In this document: positions 1-11,857 of the stretch, piece after piece
Numbering within the stretch: position 1 is the first letter of the stretch
Layout of the letters: the number at the start of each line of letters is the position of its first letter
Assembly: GCF_902459465.1 (NCBI RefSeq)
Contig: NC_047063.1
Span: 3,782,001-3,846,000, forward strand
DNA length: 64,000 nucleotides
Direction: 5' to 3'
Origin: Asterias rubens
Taxonomy: Eukaryota > Echinodermata > Asteroidea > Forcipulatida > Asteriidae
Program-made: the position numbers and the translations under genes
The notes under the pieces: model-generated
The model's input: only the letters and a program-made list of their open reading frames with translations
Told to the model about the DNA's origin: nothing
The model's database searches: none

Positions 1-170
1 GGTATCGAAATCAAATTCGTGGAAATTACTTCTTTCTCGAAAACTATGGCACTTCAGAGGGAGCCGTTTCTCACAATGTTTTATACCATCAACCTTTCCC
101 CATTGCTCGTGACCAAGAAAGATAAAAATAATTATTTTAAGTAATTACCTATAGTGTCCACTGCCTTAAA
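1..170. repeat. Partial foldback MITE, family A (TTAAAGGCAGTGGACACTATTGG termini)
   Basis: The right half of the family-A element seen intact at 5771-5992: the body (TTCTTTCTCGAAAACTATGG, TTCAGAGGGAGC, TTTCTCACAATGTTTTATA) and the terminus TAGTGTCCACTGCCTTAA. The left end is outside the window. Confidence 0.8.
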
Positions 171-1365
171 ATAAATAAGTGCACAGCTAAACTTTAGTAT
201 TTTAAAACAGTCTGCATAACTTTAATTGAAAACTGCAAGCATATGGAGGCCTGGACGTTGTGGTAGGAGATTCTGTTCCACATACGGCGATCTTTGAACA
301 AACTTCTTCTATTATTACAAATATAATAACAAGTCTACCTAAATCAACGTGAACACTTTAAAATGGACGAAGAATGCACACTCAGAAAATGTTTCATTTA
401 AAATGTAATTATAATAATATATGATTGTATAAGTATACCATACAAATCAAATTAAATAAGTTTGTGTAATCATAGGGACGATGTTTATACTTCATTACGT
501 GATCATGTGTCATTTTTTTCCATTACAAAGTATTTTTCAAGAGCAACAATTTTCCATCTTGGATAGATTTCAAGGAACCATTGAAACCCGTGATGGTGCA
601 CCTAACACTGGCAAGAGGTATGGGATGTAAAAAGATTTTGCTTGGGGGATGGTGTGGGTTGAGGTGGTAGACCGAACATCTGACGTCACACTTCGAGGCT
701 CGTAAATAACGCCAGAGAGTGGCCTCTATAGCGTAAGTCAATCCCACTGATCTCATAGCGGGTCGAGTGCGTTCAATGAAGTCGCAAAGGACGCCATTTT
801 GAAACACCCAAAACTGCAAATATCTGCATACAATCCTATTTTTTATAGACGAAATTATTTAGCAAAATATCTGCTTGTGCGGGAAAAACTGCAATAATAG
901 ATTATACCATGTTTGTGGAAAGACATGCTGTCTATTTTTCGCGATTGTTTATTTGTTTTTAATATCATATACCAACAGTGTGTGCATATAAATAAGCACT
1001 GGGAAAAACAACATGTTTATGTGAGAAAATGCACTCTTTAAAGTAAAAAATACATCGTAGTTTGATTACCCGCTATGTGCATCTTTTTGGTGTTTCAAAA
1101 TGGCCGCCAATCCGCTCCAGTCAGTATAACAGAAATAACCGGCCAATCCCCGTTCATCTTCACCTTTCACCTATAATCATATGCAGGTGACGGCATGTGC
1201 AGCTGTCAAACGTCAACTCGGACCAATCAAACACATATAAAGCTTAATACGTCACTGCAAGTTTATCATATTAATTGATCGTACCCAACGGTTCTGAAAA
1301 GCAGTATCTGTACCAGTATCGTTTGAGGGCTCCTTCTAAAGTAAAACACAGAAAACAAACTTGAT
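171..1365. other. Non-coding stretch, no gene seen
   Basis: AT-rich sequence downstream of the EPHX1 stop. Open frames here are short and lack family similarity. No structured repeat was recognised except scattered AT-rich runs. Confidence 0.5.
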
Positions 1366-1555
1366 TGGGTACGAGCTCGACTCCACGGGCACTTCCCTTC
1401 GGTACAAGCTCGACCCCGCCAGCCTTTCCCTTGGGTACGAGCTCGACTCCACGGGCATTTCCCTTGGCCCGCGAGCTAACTTCACGAGCCTTTCCCTTAG
1501 TCGGTGACCCCACCAGCCTTTCCCTTACGACCTTGACCCCACGAGCCTTTCCGTT
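1366..1555. repeat. Minisatellite, about 33-bp unit, six degenerate copies
   Basis: Three good 33-bp copies from about 1367 (GGTACGAGCTCGACTCCACG ... TTTCCCTT) are followed by three shortened copies each ending CCTTTCCCTT or similar. The period is a multiple of three, so the plus strand reads as a GTSSTPRAFPL repeat; this is not evidence for a gene. Confidence 0.85.
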
Positions 1556-1836
1556 TGGTACGCCATGTTTCACGTTCATAGTTATAACAATCTTATTTTA
1601 AAAACTGGTTCCAAAACGCGCAGTCAGATAATGATCAATGTCATGTCTCTCTGAAACTAATGCATGACGAATTTGAAAAATTTGTATTAACATTGAAAAC
1701 AATCAAAATCTGTTGACAAATATTGAGTACTGTCTCGGTTAACCTTTTCCAACCCCATTGGATACACTCTAAACGATCATTAATTTTGCTTCAAACCTTT
1801 CTATCATAGAATCATGATATTATGAATCACATTTAA

Positions 1837-4800
1837 TTATGACTCCGACGACATTACTTCTGGGTAAAGTTCTTCTACCTTTTGCACAAAATTTCTGACG
1901 TCTTCTGCAAGTAACTCAGGGACTTCTAATGCTGCAAAATGGCCGCCGGTTGGGTAGGTTCGATAGGTGATAATGTTGCTGAAGTGACGGGCTGCCCAGT
2001 TACGTTGGCTTCGGTTAAGATCATTTGGAAGATCAGCCAAACCAGTTGGAACGGTGTTTATGAACCTGCAAAGAAATAAAGAAACATATCAAAGTGGATT
2101 GTTCTACCATCATATTGCATATTGTCTATTTTCTTGTATTTTTATCAACATTTATTGTTCAGCACATTTGAACAAAATTATATTGGAATTTTCTCTGTGT
2201 AGGCCTAAAAGAAGATTACTTCGATTTATTACGGTAATTTTAACTATGCGTACATTCATTTGATCTTGATTTGCACTTCGACAAGCGTAGCAAACAGCTC
2301 GAACTGCGACACTTTGTTCGAAGACACTTTAAATAGGTGTGGCAAATAGGCTCATCAATGTTATTTAGAAAGTGTAGATGTTTCTACGACACCCATTGAA
2401 AATTACGTTACAAGCTCAGAAACGCCCTTACTGAGGTCAATGGAGACATATTCTAGACTTTTATCATGCTGTCTCCATATTGGTCACGTTCCTCGTATCA
2501 ATGTACAGTAATGAATGCTAATAATCTTTTTGCAAATAAGAACCAGACTATTTTGTTTTTCCAGCCTCAGTTTGGAAATGTTGATTTCAATGGGAGAAAT
2601 TCAAGATGGCTGCACCATGATAAAGGTCGATTGGCTGAGAGTAGTATGCAGCGCGTCACCCACACGTGATAAAGGTCTATTGGCTGAGAGTAGTGTGCAG
2701 CGTGTCACCCACACGTGATTAAGGTCTATTGGCTGAGAGTAGTGTGCAGCGCGTCACCCACACGTGATTAAGGTCTATTGGCTTTCCAATGGTTGACCTC
2801 AGCAATGGCAAATCAGAACAAAATACTTAACTTACTTTTTAAGCTCAGACGATTTTGGAATGGTCTCTTTGTACAGACGCAATGATGACGTAATGCATCC
2901 TGACACCCAATAGATCATGACGTTATTTAGCAGATCATCTTTGGACCAATAGCCATCCAGTCCGCCGTCGTCCAAGTCAATCCAACCGTAATTGGTCCAA
3001 ACAGAAAACTTCTCAATGATGTAAGCAGCGAGCCCAACTGGGGAGTCGGTGAGGGCGTGTCCTGAAAGTCAAATGTAAACATGAAATGTCATCTGTACAG
3101 GCGTTTGTAGCACACACACACGCACTAATTTGCGGCTTGCCCACGTGAACAAAACCAACCCCAACCCCAACAGAACATCCGTATTATCTAACAATATAAA
3201 TACCAATGACGTCAGATCAAATATTCATGGGAGACTTTTGAGACGCTGGTGGCAGATTAAGGTCCGTTTTGTGCAGCTATGAGCGTGCGCACACATGCTC
3301 AGTATTGCCAACGTAGGCCTGAACAAGCACACAACTGGCGAGAACTGTGAAAAAGTATCTTCCAAAAGTCTACAATTCAAACTGTAAAATATTAATGTCC
3401 GATGGAAGTAATAGGTTCAGGAATAGACTTACCGATAGTGTCTGGTTTAGTTGCATTCAAATGTAGATACCCAAACTCCTTCAACCCGAAAACAATACGA
3501 CTCCAACTTGGAAGAAATTTACCATACGATTCGTCATCTAGGACAAGAGACGGGACCAGCTTGCCGAGTACCACCTGACTCAATGGAGCGAGTTGTGAAG
3601 TAAAATTACTGTGCATTCCACGCACGTGTCTAATAAAATTAAAAAAACAAATAACAAAAAAAAACACACGAAATGTTACCTTAAATTGACAGCAAAATAA
3701 GAACGGAATTGATCAGTTTTAATAAAATGTTGTTTACCTAGCTGGACCACCTGCTTAAAATGCAATATTAAATCATATTGTATATTTTGTTCCACCTGCC
3801 TAAAACGTTGTTTCATTTCAAACATTATTTCACTGTTTACATGTGTCTTTTATTATTGCACATTTGCCGAGGTTTGACCTGACGTATTGGTCCATCGTCC
3901 TGATTTCAAGACGTCTTACTTTTATTCAAGTCAATCTTTTTTCATAAATTGGAACCAATACGTCGTCCGCGACAGACGTCTGCCAACTACTATTACTACC
4001 TTTTGCATAACAAACTTGTATATTGAACATACGTTCCAAAAGGCCCTTTTATTGACACATTCATATATGATTTCCGATAATTGTTGTAAGTTTTTTGGCC
4101 TCTCTGTGTTTTAAGTATCCTCTGTCCTTACCATGTGAAAGTTTTGTCTGTCGATGGGAAACATACTCAGAAATATTGTTTCTCTTTAGAATAGCTGTTT
4201 TTTTTTACACGTTTTCGTGTTGTAATGGTGCTCGCTACGTTACCAGTTATAGTACGCCTATGTCAAAAACATGAAGTAAACTTACGTTAACTAGATTGAA
4301 TTGAGTCCGCATGATCAACCTCAATTAGTAAAGGCTTTCTATACATTTCTTTAAAGGCTGTGGACACTATTGGTTATTACTCAATAATTATTATCATAAA
4401 ACCTTTCTTGCTTACGAGTAAATGGGGAGAGGTTTACAGTATAAAACATTGTGAGAAACAGCTCCCTCTGAAGTAACGTAGTTTTCGAGAAAGAAGTATT
4501 TTTCCACGAACTTGATTTCAAGACCTCAGATTTAGAATTTGAGGTCTCGAAATCAAGTTCGTGGAAAAATACTTCTTTCTCGAAAACTACGTTACTTCAG
4601 AGGGAGCTGTTTCTCACAATGTTTTATATTATAACACCCCTTACAAGTATTCTGCCTGCTCATTGGTTTAGAGCGCGTCACATGACATGCTTTAGTTTTG
4701 CTAGGCGGCGGCCGTGTGATAGTGCGTCGGTTTGCCATGCGCTAGTCCGAAGACTAGCACACGGTGTACAGTACCCAGACGTCCGGTGCGTGTACGAGGA

Positions 4801-7800
4801 TGATAAATTAATAGCCTGCAACCATTTCGGATTGCACGACACTACATGCAGCACAGTAAAATTGTTTGCAATCTGTATTCGCGTCGTCCGTGGATTGTAG
4901 CATTCAGGTCGTAACTTAATAATAATAGTACAGTATTTAGAAATGTTTGGGGTGTTATAAAACAAATATTGACTGATTTTACTCGTGCAATGGTTAAAAC
5001 TATGACTCCCTCGGTGATCCCCGGAGCGTTCTATTTTCCTTCGGCTTCGCCTCGGGAAAATAGAACGCTCCGGGGGTCACCTCGGGAGTCATAGTTTTAA
5101 CCATAGCACTCGAAGCAGTCAATATTTTTACTATCAACCTCTCCCCATTTACTCGTAAGCAAGAATGGTTTTATGATAATAATTATTGAGTAATTACCAA
5201 TAGTGTCCACAACCTTTAAAGAAATGTATAGAAATCAAGCATTTGAAAGCACCCAACTTAATAATAATAATAATAATAATATGGATTTATAATGCGCACT
5301 TTTCCAGAAAACCGATCAAGGCGCCTACACAAAATGAAAACATTATACTTCGGGTGACAAAGGTGTTTTTTCTTTCATTGTCTCGCAACTTCGACGACCG
5401 ACTGAGCTCAAATTTTCACAGGTTTGTTATGTTATGCATGTGTTGAGATACACCAACTGTGAAGACTAGTCTTTGACAATTACCAATAGTGTCCATTGCC
5501 TTTAAAACAAAATAATGTTCAACTTCCCTATCCATAATGCGCGGTTTGAGACTCAAACCAGTACATTAGTCGTACAGGCGCCTCGCTCTAACGGCTTGAT
5601 AAAAAAGGCCCAAGATTGCACTAAGTTTTCCTCTGATATGACGTTAAATGACGTTATACAGGATTGCAGTTCTGTATAAAACTTACCTGTAAATGCCTAA
5701 TCGAGTGGTTGAGCTTTATACTAACATAATATCCAAAGACAGTGTTCATATTTTGAGTGATCAACCAGGCTTAAAGGCAGTGGACACTATTGGTAATTGT
5801 CAAAGACTAGCCTTCACATTTGGAAATCAAATTCGTGGAAAATTACTTCTCTCTCGGAAACTATGGCACTTCAGAGGGAGCAGTTTCTCACAATGTTTTA
5901 TACCATCTACCTCTCCACATTACTCGTCACCAAGAAAGGTTTTATGCTAATAATTATTTTGAGTAATTACCAATAGTGTCCACTGCCTTTAATCCGTTGT
6001 GTTGGCCAGGATAAAATAATAAAACATTTTCACAATTCCTATTTAGTAAGCCAGCACATTGTCATGTCATATCTGCAAGTTGGCCTTAAATTTACAAGCT
6101 GTTGTGTTTTCTTTAAAATTTCATTTACACTTTTTGTCCAATATGAAATATTCTTCGAAAATATTTCACAAAAAGTATCATGTTATAACAATGGTGTTTG
6201 TTGTACTTTGACCAATACCGTATAACGGCCTAAGCTTGATTGAGTCACTAGGTAAGCTTATCAAAAAGACCAAGATCACAGAGTGAAATCTGAGTCCAAA
6301 ATTCTTTTTTGGTTTCAATCTGTTCCGGTTTTCTACTGCAGCGGGAAGTGACACGATAGGAAAGAGGTCATAACGTGACCTTGTTCATGAGATATCGCTT
6401 CCACGTCACACGGCCAAAAGGCCACTGTAATGTGAGGGCTACACGTAACTGATTTTGGGCTGTCAACTAAATCAACTGAAACCAGAGGAACGTTGCTACC
6501 TACTCCTGGGGCTGAAACAGGGTTACCCCCTTGACAGTCCAGATGGATGTAGGCATGGGTATCATCCACTAGGAGCCTGGCTGGTAGAGCAGAAAGCACT
6601 TTACCTTCCTGACTCTTGTGTGTTTTAAACAGCAAATAATCAAAGTGAACTATGTGTGAACTCAAATCTTTCCATTCAACCGAGGATGTGGTACCAATAT
6701 CCATTTCCTTCCAGTTTCATTAAATCAGTTTTATGGACATATTTGAATTCACATGAGAGTAAACTTGCTGTCTTGACAACAATAATTGTCATCGTGTGGA
6801 TGCCCATCATCCCAAAGCAGGCGGGGTCCTGGAAGACCCAGCAAGTCCATACTCAAGACCCTGATTGAGGACGCGCAGGAGTAAGTGAGGAGCTAATCGG
6901 TTGAACGTTAGGATAGAGTTATGTGGCCTGGCAGACATCAAGCCCGACTACTCAAACATGCGGCAATGTGACAGCTTGGGTCGACTGATTGAGTGAGTGA
7001 ATGAGTGAGTGAGTGATTGAGTGATTAAGTGAATGAGTGAATGAGAAAAATAAGTGTCTTACTTTGGGAACATTCCAGCCGTCTGATCAATCACCATAGA
7101 CCCCCAATCACCTCCTTGAAGGTAGTAACTTTCAAACCCCAATCGAAGCATCAACTTGTGGAAAATACGGCCAATCTCCCTCACGTTCAGACCTAGACCA
7201 TTATAATATACGTGTTTACATTTTAAACAAGATACAAATCTTTATTCAACCCTTTAATTGGCGCTTGCGCTGTTGGATGCTGTATTAAAATAACAATAAA
7301 ATAAAAAATAATATGAAAGTATGTTATGTTCTAAATAATTATATGAATCAATAATATATATATAGCATTTGCAGAACGTCAATGCGTATTATCATACACC
7401 CTTCTATAATTGAATTGAATTCAATTTAATCTAATATCTATTTCCGTACTCATAATAAGATAAGACAGAATCATTGGACAATATGAAAGTACAATACAAG
7501 CAAAGTGGAAGCATGGCCAATGATAATAATATTGCAATTGTTCTTAAAACTCTAAGCTTTGAGTAAGGAGGCTGTTCAAACAAGCCGAGGCATGTTGGTA
7601 GCAGCCCCTGAAATAGTACGACAACAATAAGCAAAGACAAAGAAACAAAACAAAACAAACCGATAATGCAAAACGTACCAGTAATAAGTTATTTATACAG
7701 ATCAATGCCCAAGAAATAATAAGAGAACATAACAAACAGCTATGGAGCTTTGTACTTTTTGTAAGAAAAAGGAACACGTTGCTTTGGATCGGTCGAGTTG

Positions 7801-10800
7801 CTCTTTGAAAAGCGTTTTTGTGACCGTTTATTATAAAATGCATATGGTTAGAAATATGATGTAAAGGAAGAATACGATGATCTACACAAATATGCCTCGA
7901 AATTGCGTGTTTGTTTTTTGTCACCTCGTCCAATCACACGGTCGGCCATTTATCGGAGTCAAAATTTTGACTCCCATAAATGGCCGACCGTGATAGTTCG
8001 CGACGTAAAAAGAAAACCGTGCAATTTTGAGAGATACTTGTGTGGATTATTATATTCTACTTTTAAAACATCTTTCTAACCATATACATTTCATAACAAA
8101 CGGTTTCAAACGCTTTTTATAGACCAACTCGTCCGATCCAAGGCAACACAGCCCTGAAATATTACTTGCTGAGGTGCTAGAATGTTTGAGAAATGAGTAA
8201 AACAATGTCATGAAAACAATTTTCGTCTCAGTGATCATGAGACGGCTTATTTTAACATGTCAAAACGTAGTTTCATGACAGTGTTTTACTCATTTCTCAA
8301 AAAACTAGAGCACCTCAGCAGCAACTAATATTTTAAGGTACGCTTTCTACTATTATTATCTTCAAACGGTGTAAGTTTAAAGTAACCTTGTGGACATTGT
8401 GTTTTGTGTTACAAAAAAAATACCCAAATCCTTTAAGCAAAGAGAGAGCTGATGACAAGCAGTTGATTCGCAGTAGAAGGCTTACTTACATTGCGAGCGA
8501 GTAGGGCTCTTCGAACAAGGCTTAGTAAATTGACCAACAGAAAGCTGTTTTTGATCCTGGTTTTTGAAGTATAGGTTGTCAACACTACAACAACTGGTGC
8601 CTGTCCGGATATGAATCAGCAACGCTAAGGTCAACAGTGACTACAGAGCACTAATATTGATCACATGGCCTATATTGTATGGCTCTGCTTACCGTAAGCG
8701 AAGAATTAACGCTTACGGAAGAGTGGAGTTCCGCATTAACGTCAATGCTTGTGCGCGCGCGTACTCCCCGTTACTAAAAAAATCATGAATTTAGTTTGTA
8801 GAGGATACCCTTTTTTGATTCGAATTTGAACGTCTTCCCGTGTTGCGCGTGTGGGTTCTAATCAATCTTAGTAGAGAAAGTACCCGCGATGTGCAATTCA
8901 ATTAGTGGTATACTGGCTGTTTGTTTGAAGGACTTATTTCTGTTTGGAATTAAAAACCTTTGACTTTATCTACCAACCTTGTTTATGCGCAGCCTCAGAG
9001 AAGCCGTACCCGGGAAGAGATGGGCAGATTACTTCAAATACGTCCACATCAGTCCCTCCATGATTAGTCGGGTCGATTAACATTGGAATAATCTGAGTTG
9101 TCAAATATAAATAAAAAACTCACTTAGTGAGTTTAGGCACTCTAGTTTCTCAAAGACTGGTCACATGGGGGTGTAATTAAATGATAGAATGAGCAACCTT
9201 ATGACCTATACGTAGCAATAAGATTTTATTTATTATTATTATTATTTTTTAATATATTTATCAATGACTCTTTAAAAATCACAGTGCAATGTCAACTTTG
9301 GGTATGCACTATGCATGCAAGAAAGCATATTTTCGGTGTGTGTATTGATTTGTTATTTTGTTAAGGAGTGATCACAATGTCACTGGTGATCCTCACACTG
9401 TCATGTCCCATTAAGTAAAGGATCCCGATATTGAGAATTTGTTATTTAAAATAAATAATGTATTATTGTTCACACTTTCGAAGCGAATTTTGGTGACGCA
9501 ATAATCGGCACGTGGTCCCCTTCAAATTGTGACGTAAGAACATTTGCTTCACAAGAAGTATGAACCAAGTCTTAGTGATAAATAATTGGCGATTTTAGAA
9601 TTCTTTATGTATGATTAACAATCTATACTTCGTTCGTTCTGATTCCTACTAACAAATGACAAACTCCTGATACCCACTCTCGTGTGGGGTAGAGACAGTG
9701 ACCCGCCCTGTATGTCTTAGTGACTGAATTGAATGTGGCTGGTGAGTAAGCACAAATTACTCAACCGCTAACATTACTGGAATTAAAGCGCAGTGATTGT
9801 CTCCACATTCACATGAGAACATGAAATACTAGCACAGGATGAAACCATAAGCAAGTGAAATTGCGTGTACAACCATGTGTAAATCTCTTGATTTTGTGTG
9901 AGTGTTAACTCTAAAAATGCCGTTTTCGAACAGTATACTCTGCTCGTCTTCATGAAAAAACACACACCGGCTCTTTTCAAAGCAAACACTCACACTAAAG
10001 AGATTTAAATATGATTGTACCCGCAAGTTTGCTATTTATTAATAACTTCTTCCTATTTGTCCATACCAAGAAAAGCTTTTAAAAATACTAAAAATCTAGC
10101 ATGTTAAATTGGAGACTGAACATGTTTCATTATAAAGCCCTTTACCTTAAAGAACTCGTAGAACGATCCTGGCCATCCATGCACCATCATTATTGGTTTT
10201 GCTCTCTGTCCAGGTTTCAGCTTACTGGGTGTGGCTCGTACAAAGTGGATATCAATTCCTTCAATATTGGTCTTAAACTGTGGATACTTGTTCAGACGCT
10301 TCTCTTGTTTACGCCAACTTAAAACGAACACAAATAATTATAGCGTTATGCATAGGGTCATGTAGATCGTCTGAAAATAACAATTATGACCTAACTTCAC
10401 TGACGTAACAGTTTTTTTTGCGAAACTTTCTTAAAAGAACCATAGGAGGGCATTCAAAATATCTGCCCTTTAAACGATTAAAACTTGTTAAATGTCATAG
10501 GAACTCAATATCTTTATTGGTAGAAAACATTTCTATTGAACCTCACCAAATGTTCGTTGTTGTTCATGCTAGTCTTTAAAGAAGTGAACAACCCCAAAAC
10601 AGAACCAAAAATTTTACAAGAAATCGAATCGACAAATTAGAAGAAAAAAAACACATAATCTGACTTTATTTCCATATAACATCTTTGCTTATTTTTCACT
10701 TTTAGACTTAGCCCTAACATTCTGAAGACAATCGGAGCGTATGAATCGAAACGTTAAGTTTTCAACCATCGATTCTTTTCAGAACCGAAAGCAAACCCCG

Positions 10801-11857
10801 CCTAAATAATTATACTTCCATATTATAAGAGATGTAAAATTTGCATCGGGGATAAAAAATATTTATTTATTTATTTTTTTTTTTTCAAATACACCGATGT
10901 GTGTTGTACTTTCCCGACTCCCTTAAAAAATATCCCATGTTACTCGGGTGGGATTCGAACCCACGACCTTTGCAATTCCAGAGCAGTGTCTTACCAACTA
11001 TTGCCCGGTAGCTAGAGGCAATCGAATTTTACTTCCATCGTGAAAAGTTTCAAATCGTACTTACTCGTATTCGTTGAGCCAGTATTCCTGTATTGACTTC
11101 ATGTATTCTGGTTTGATACCAAAATGAAACTTGGTTTCTTCAACACTCTCAAACCATCGGGCCTTTCTCAAACGATCTAACAAGAAAACAAGATATTTGT
11201 TTGCTCTTCCATTTTTTTTTCCAGAAAGCCGATAAAATTCGACAGAAATATCGAACCTTAATACTGTAAAAACGTCTATTAACATCTGTTAAATTCAAAC
11301 AGACTATGAACTTATACTCGAACCATTCTTCTGTAACATATTTCCCTCTGAAATGAAGTCATATTTTGAATGAAACTAAAATGTGAAAAATGCAAGGCAA
11401 CTGATATTGGTTGTCACAACAAGGACATGTTGTTAACATGCTGGTTTCCGAGCTTGGTTTTTCACTTTATTATACCTAAGCAAAGATGAAGCCCAAATTG
11501 TCACTGGCTAAAAACTATGCTTGACTAAAAAAGGTATGAACACTGGAGTTTAATGTCTTAGCTCTCCAATCTTGTTTACAACACGCCTCTGTGATTCAAC
11601 AATACAAACAAGTACATTGAACTATAGGAAGGATTCTCACCATTAAGATCTTCCAATTCTTCAGCAGATACCTCCAGCTTGAATTCCCTAATTGCCGCAT
11701 CTTCCTCCTCCTCTGGTTTTTTGCCTCGTCCCCACCACCCATCTAACACTGGCACTATGTTACGGGGGGGACCAGAAGAGCGTCTAAAAGCACCACTCAA
11801 ATACACAATCAGAACCCCGGCAGACAACACCCCGACTGCTACTAGCATTAAAGCCAT
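1837..11857 (-). CDS. EPHX1: Microsomal epoxide hydrolase (EPHX1-like), complete, 8 coding exons
   Basis: Hydrolyses epoxides to diols at the ER membrane. Coding exons in transcript order: 11857-11641, 11176-11065, 10317-10146, 9092-8978, 7192-7063, 3629-3433, 3061-2836, 2065-1837. All junctions are GT/AG and every phase joins without a stop, giving 465 aa (human 455). Residues 1-25 are a hydrophobic N-terminal anchor, followed by a DGWWG box like the human enzyme. HGWP (156-159) supplies the oxyanion hole. GGDWGS puts the nucleophile at Asp234 (codon 7107-7109). The presumed ring-opening tyrosines are Tyr303 and Tyr378. GGHFAALE puts the catalytic His at 432 (1939-1941). The charge-relay acid aligns to Asp405 (2020-2022), where mammalian EPHX1 has Glu404. 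The first ATG (11855-11857) directly precedes the anchor, so it is chosen as start; 5' UTR exons were not resolved. Stop is TAA. Insect juvenile-hormone epoxide hydrolases are the same family, so the substrate is not certain. Confidence 0.95.
2618..2787. repeat. 49-bp tandem repeat, 3.5 copies, in last EPHX1 intron
   Basis: Copies start at 2618, 2667, 2716 and (partial) 2765: TGATAAAGGTCTATTGGCTG ... GTCACCCACACG. Each junction creates CACGTG (E-box core). The array lies 48 bp from the exon that starts at 2836. Confidence 0.9.
4340..5231. mobile_element. Nested foldback elements (three levels)
   Basis: The outer inverted ends are CTATACATTTCTTTAAAGG (4340-4358) and its reverse complement (5213-5231), enclosing family-A termini. 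Inside are a near-perfect hairpin at 4441-4627 (arms about 87 bp, loop about 12), a second element with termini TTATAACACCCC/GGGGTGTTATAA (4629-4960), and a third hairpin at 4966-5127 (arms about 70 bp). All sit in the EPHX1 intron between 3629 and 7063. Confidence 0.85.
5340..5508. repeat. Partial family-A MITE with CTCAAATTTTCACAGGTTTG body
   Basis: Shares CTCGCAACTTCGACGACCGA and AAATTTTCACAGGTTTGTTA with copies near 13,690-13,760, and ends in CAATAGTGTCCATTGCCTTTAA. Confidence 0.65.
5771..5992. mobile_element. Intact family-A MITE, 222 bp
   Basis: Begins TTAAAGGCAGTGGACACTAT and ends with the inverted ATAGTGTCCACTGCCTTTAA. The TTAA at both ends may be the target or part of the terminus. 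No coding capacity; a non-autonomous DNA element. Confidence 0.85.
6330..6720. repeat. Interspersed repeat with GTAGGCATGGGTATCATCCA core
   Basis: The stretch GGGGCTGAAACAGGGTTACC ... GTAGGCATGGGTATCATCCACTAG reappears at 45,392-45,460. The minus-strand open frame across it (6333-6704) has no family similarity and is taken as chance. Confidence 0.65.
6790..7045 (+). mobile_element. LINE 3' end with (GAGT)n tail
   Basis: One frame reads [20 protein letters not shown] then stop, and downstream pieces resemble VAWQTSSP. This looks like the RGRP...L.ED tail of animal LINE ORF2 proteins. A GAGT/GAAT microsatellite (about 6990-7045) follows, as is common for LINE tails. The copy is broken. It ends 18 bp from an EPHX1 exon (7063). 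Confidence 0.5.
7774..8160. mobile_element. Foldback element, about 390 bp
   Basis: The left arm (from TTGCTTTGGATCGG) pairs along its length with the right arm (to CCGATCCAAGGCAA), with the centre at GGAGTCAAAATTTTGACTCC (about 7955-7974) and CGGTCGGCCATTTAT on both sides. Arms are diverged but collinear. EPHX1 intron. Confidence 0.8.
8161..8440. repeat. Family-B repeat (TTTCTCAAAAACTACAGCACCTCAGC)
   Basis: Contains ACTCATTTCTCAAAAAACTAGAGCACCTCAGC and TATCTTCAAACGGTGTAAGT ... GTGGACATTGTGTTTTGTGTTAC. The first part is inverted around CTCAGTGATCATGAGACG. Related copies lie at 47,097-47,300, 49,060-49,222 and 50,180-50,340. Confidence 0.75.
8680..8770. repeat. Family-C MITE fragment (GTAAGC-rich inverted motifs)
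   Basis: GGCTCTGCTTACCGTAAGCG followed by inverted CGCTTACGG motifs. Related to 14,555-14,780, 48,590-48,695, 49,550-49,690 and 63,850-63,910, which end near TATGAAATTGGGCCC-like sequence. Confidence 0.6.
10820..11020 (-). mobile_element. tRNA-derived SINE (family S1), minus orientation
   Basis: Read on the minus strand: GGTAAGACACTGCTCTGGAATTGCAAAGGTCGTGGGTTCGAATCCCACCCGAGTAA, a tRNA-like head with a B box GGTTCGAATCC, followed by a body ending ACACATCGGTGTAT. No acceptor-stem pairing, so not a functional tRNA gene. In the EPHX1 intron next to the exon at 11065. Confidence 0.8.

Noticed and set aside
1365..1601. Open frame with GTSSTPRAFPL repeats on plus and a complementary repeat frame on minus
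   Set aside because: It is a translation of a 33-bp minisatellite; both strands are open because the period is a multiple of three.
6333..6704. 123-codon minus-strand open frame in an EPHX1 intron
   Set aside because: Lies in an interspersed repeat also present near 45.4 kb; no family similarity.
10940..11010. Possible tRNA gene
   Set aside because: Has A/B-box-like sequence but no acceptor stem, and the same unit recurs at four other sites with a shared body: a SINE.
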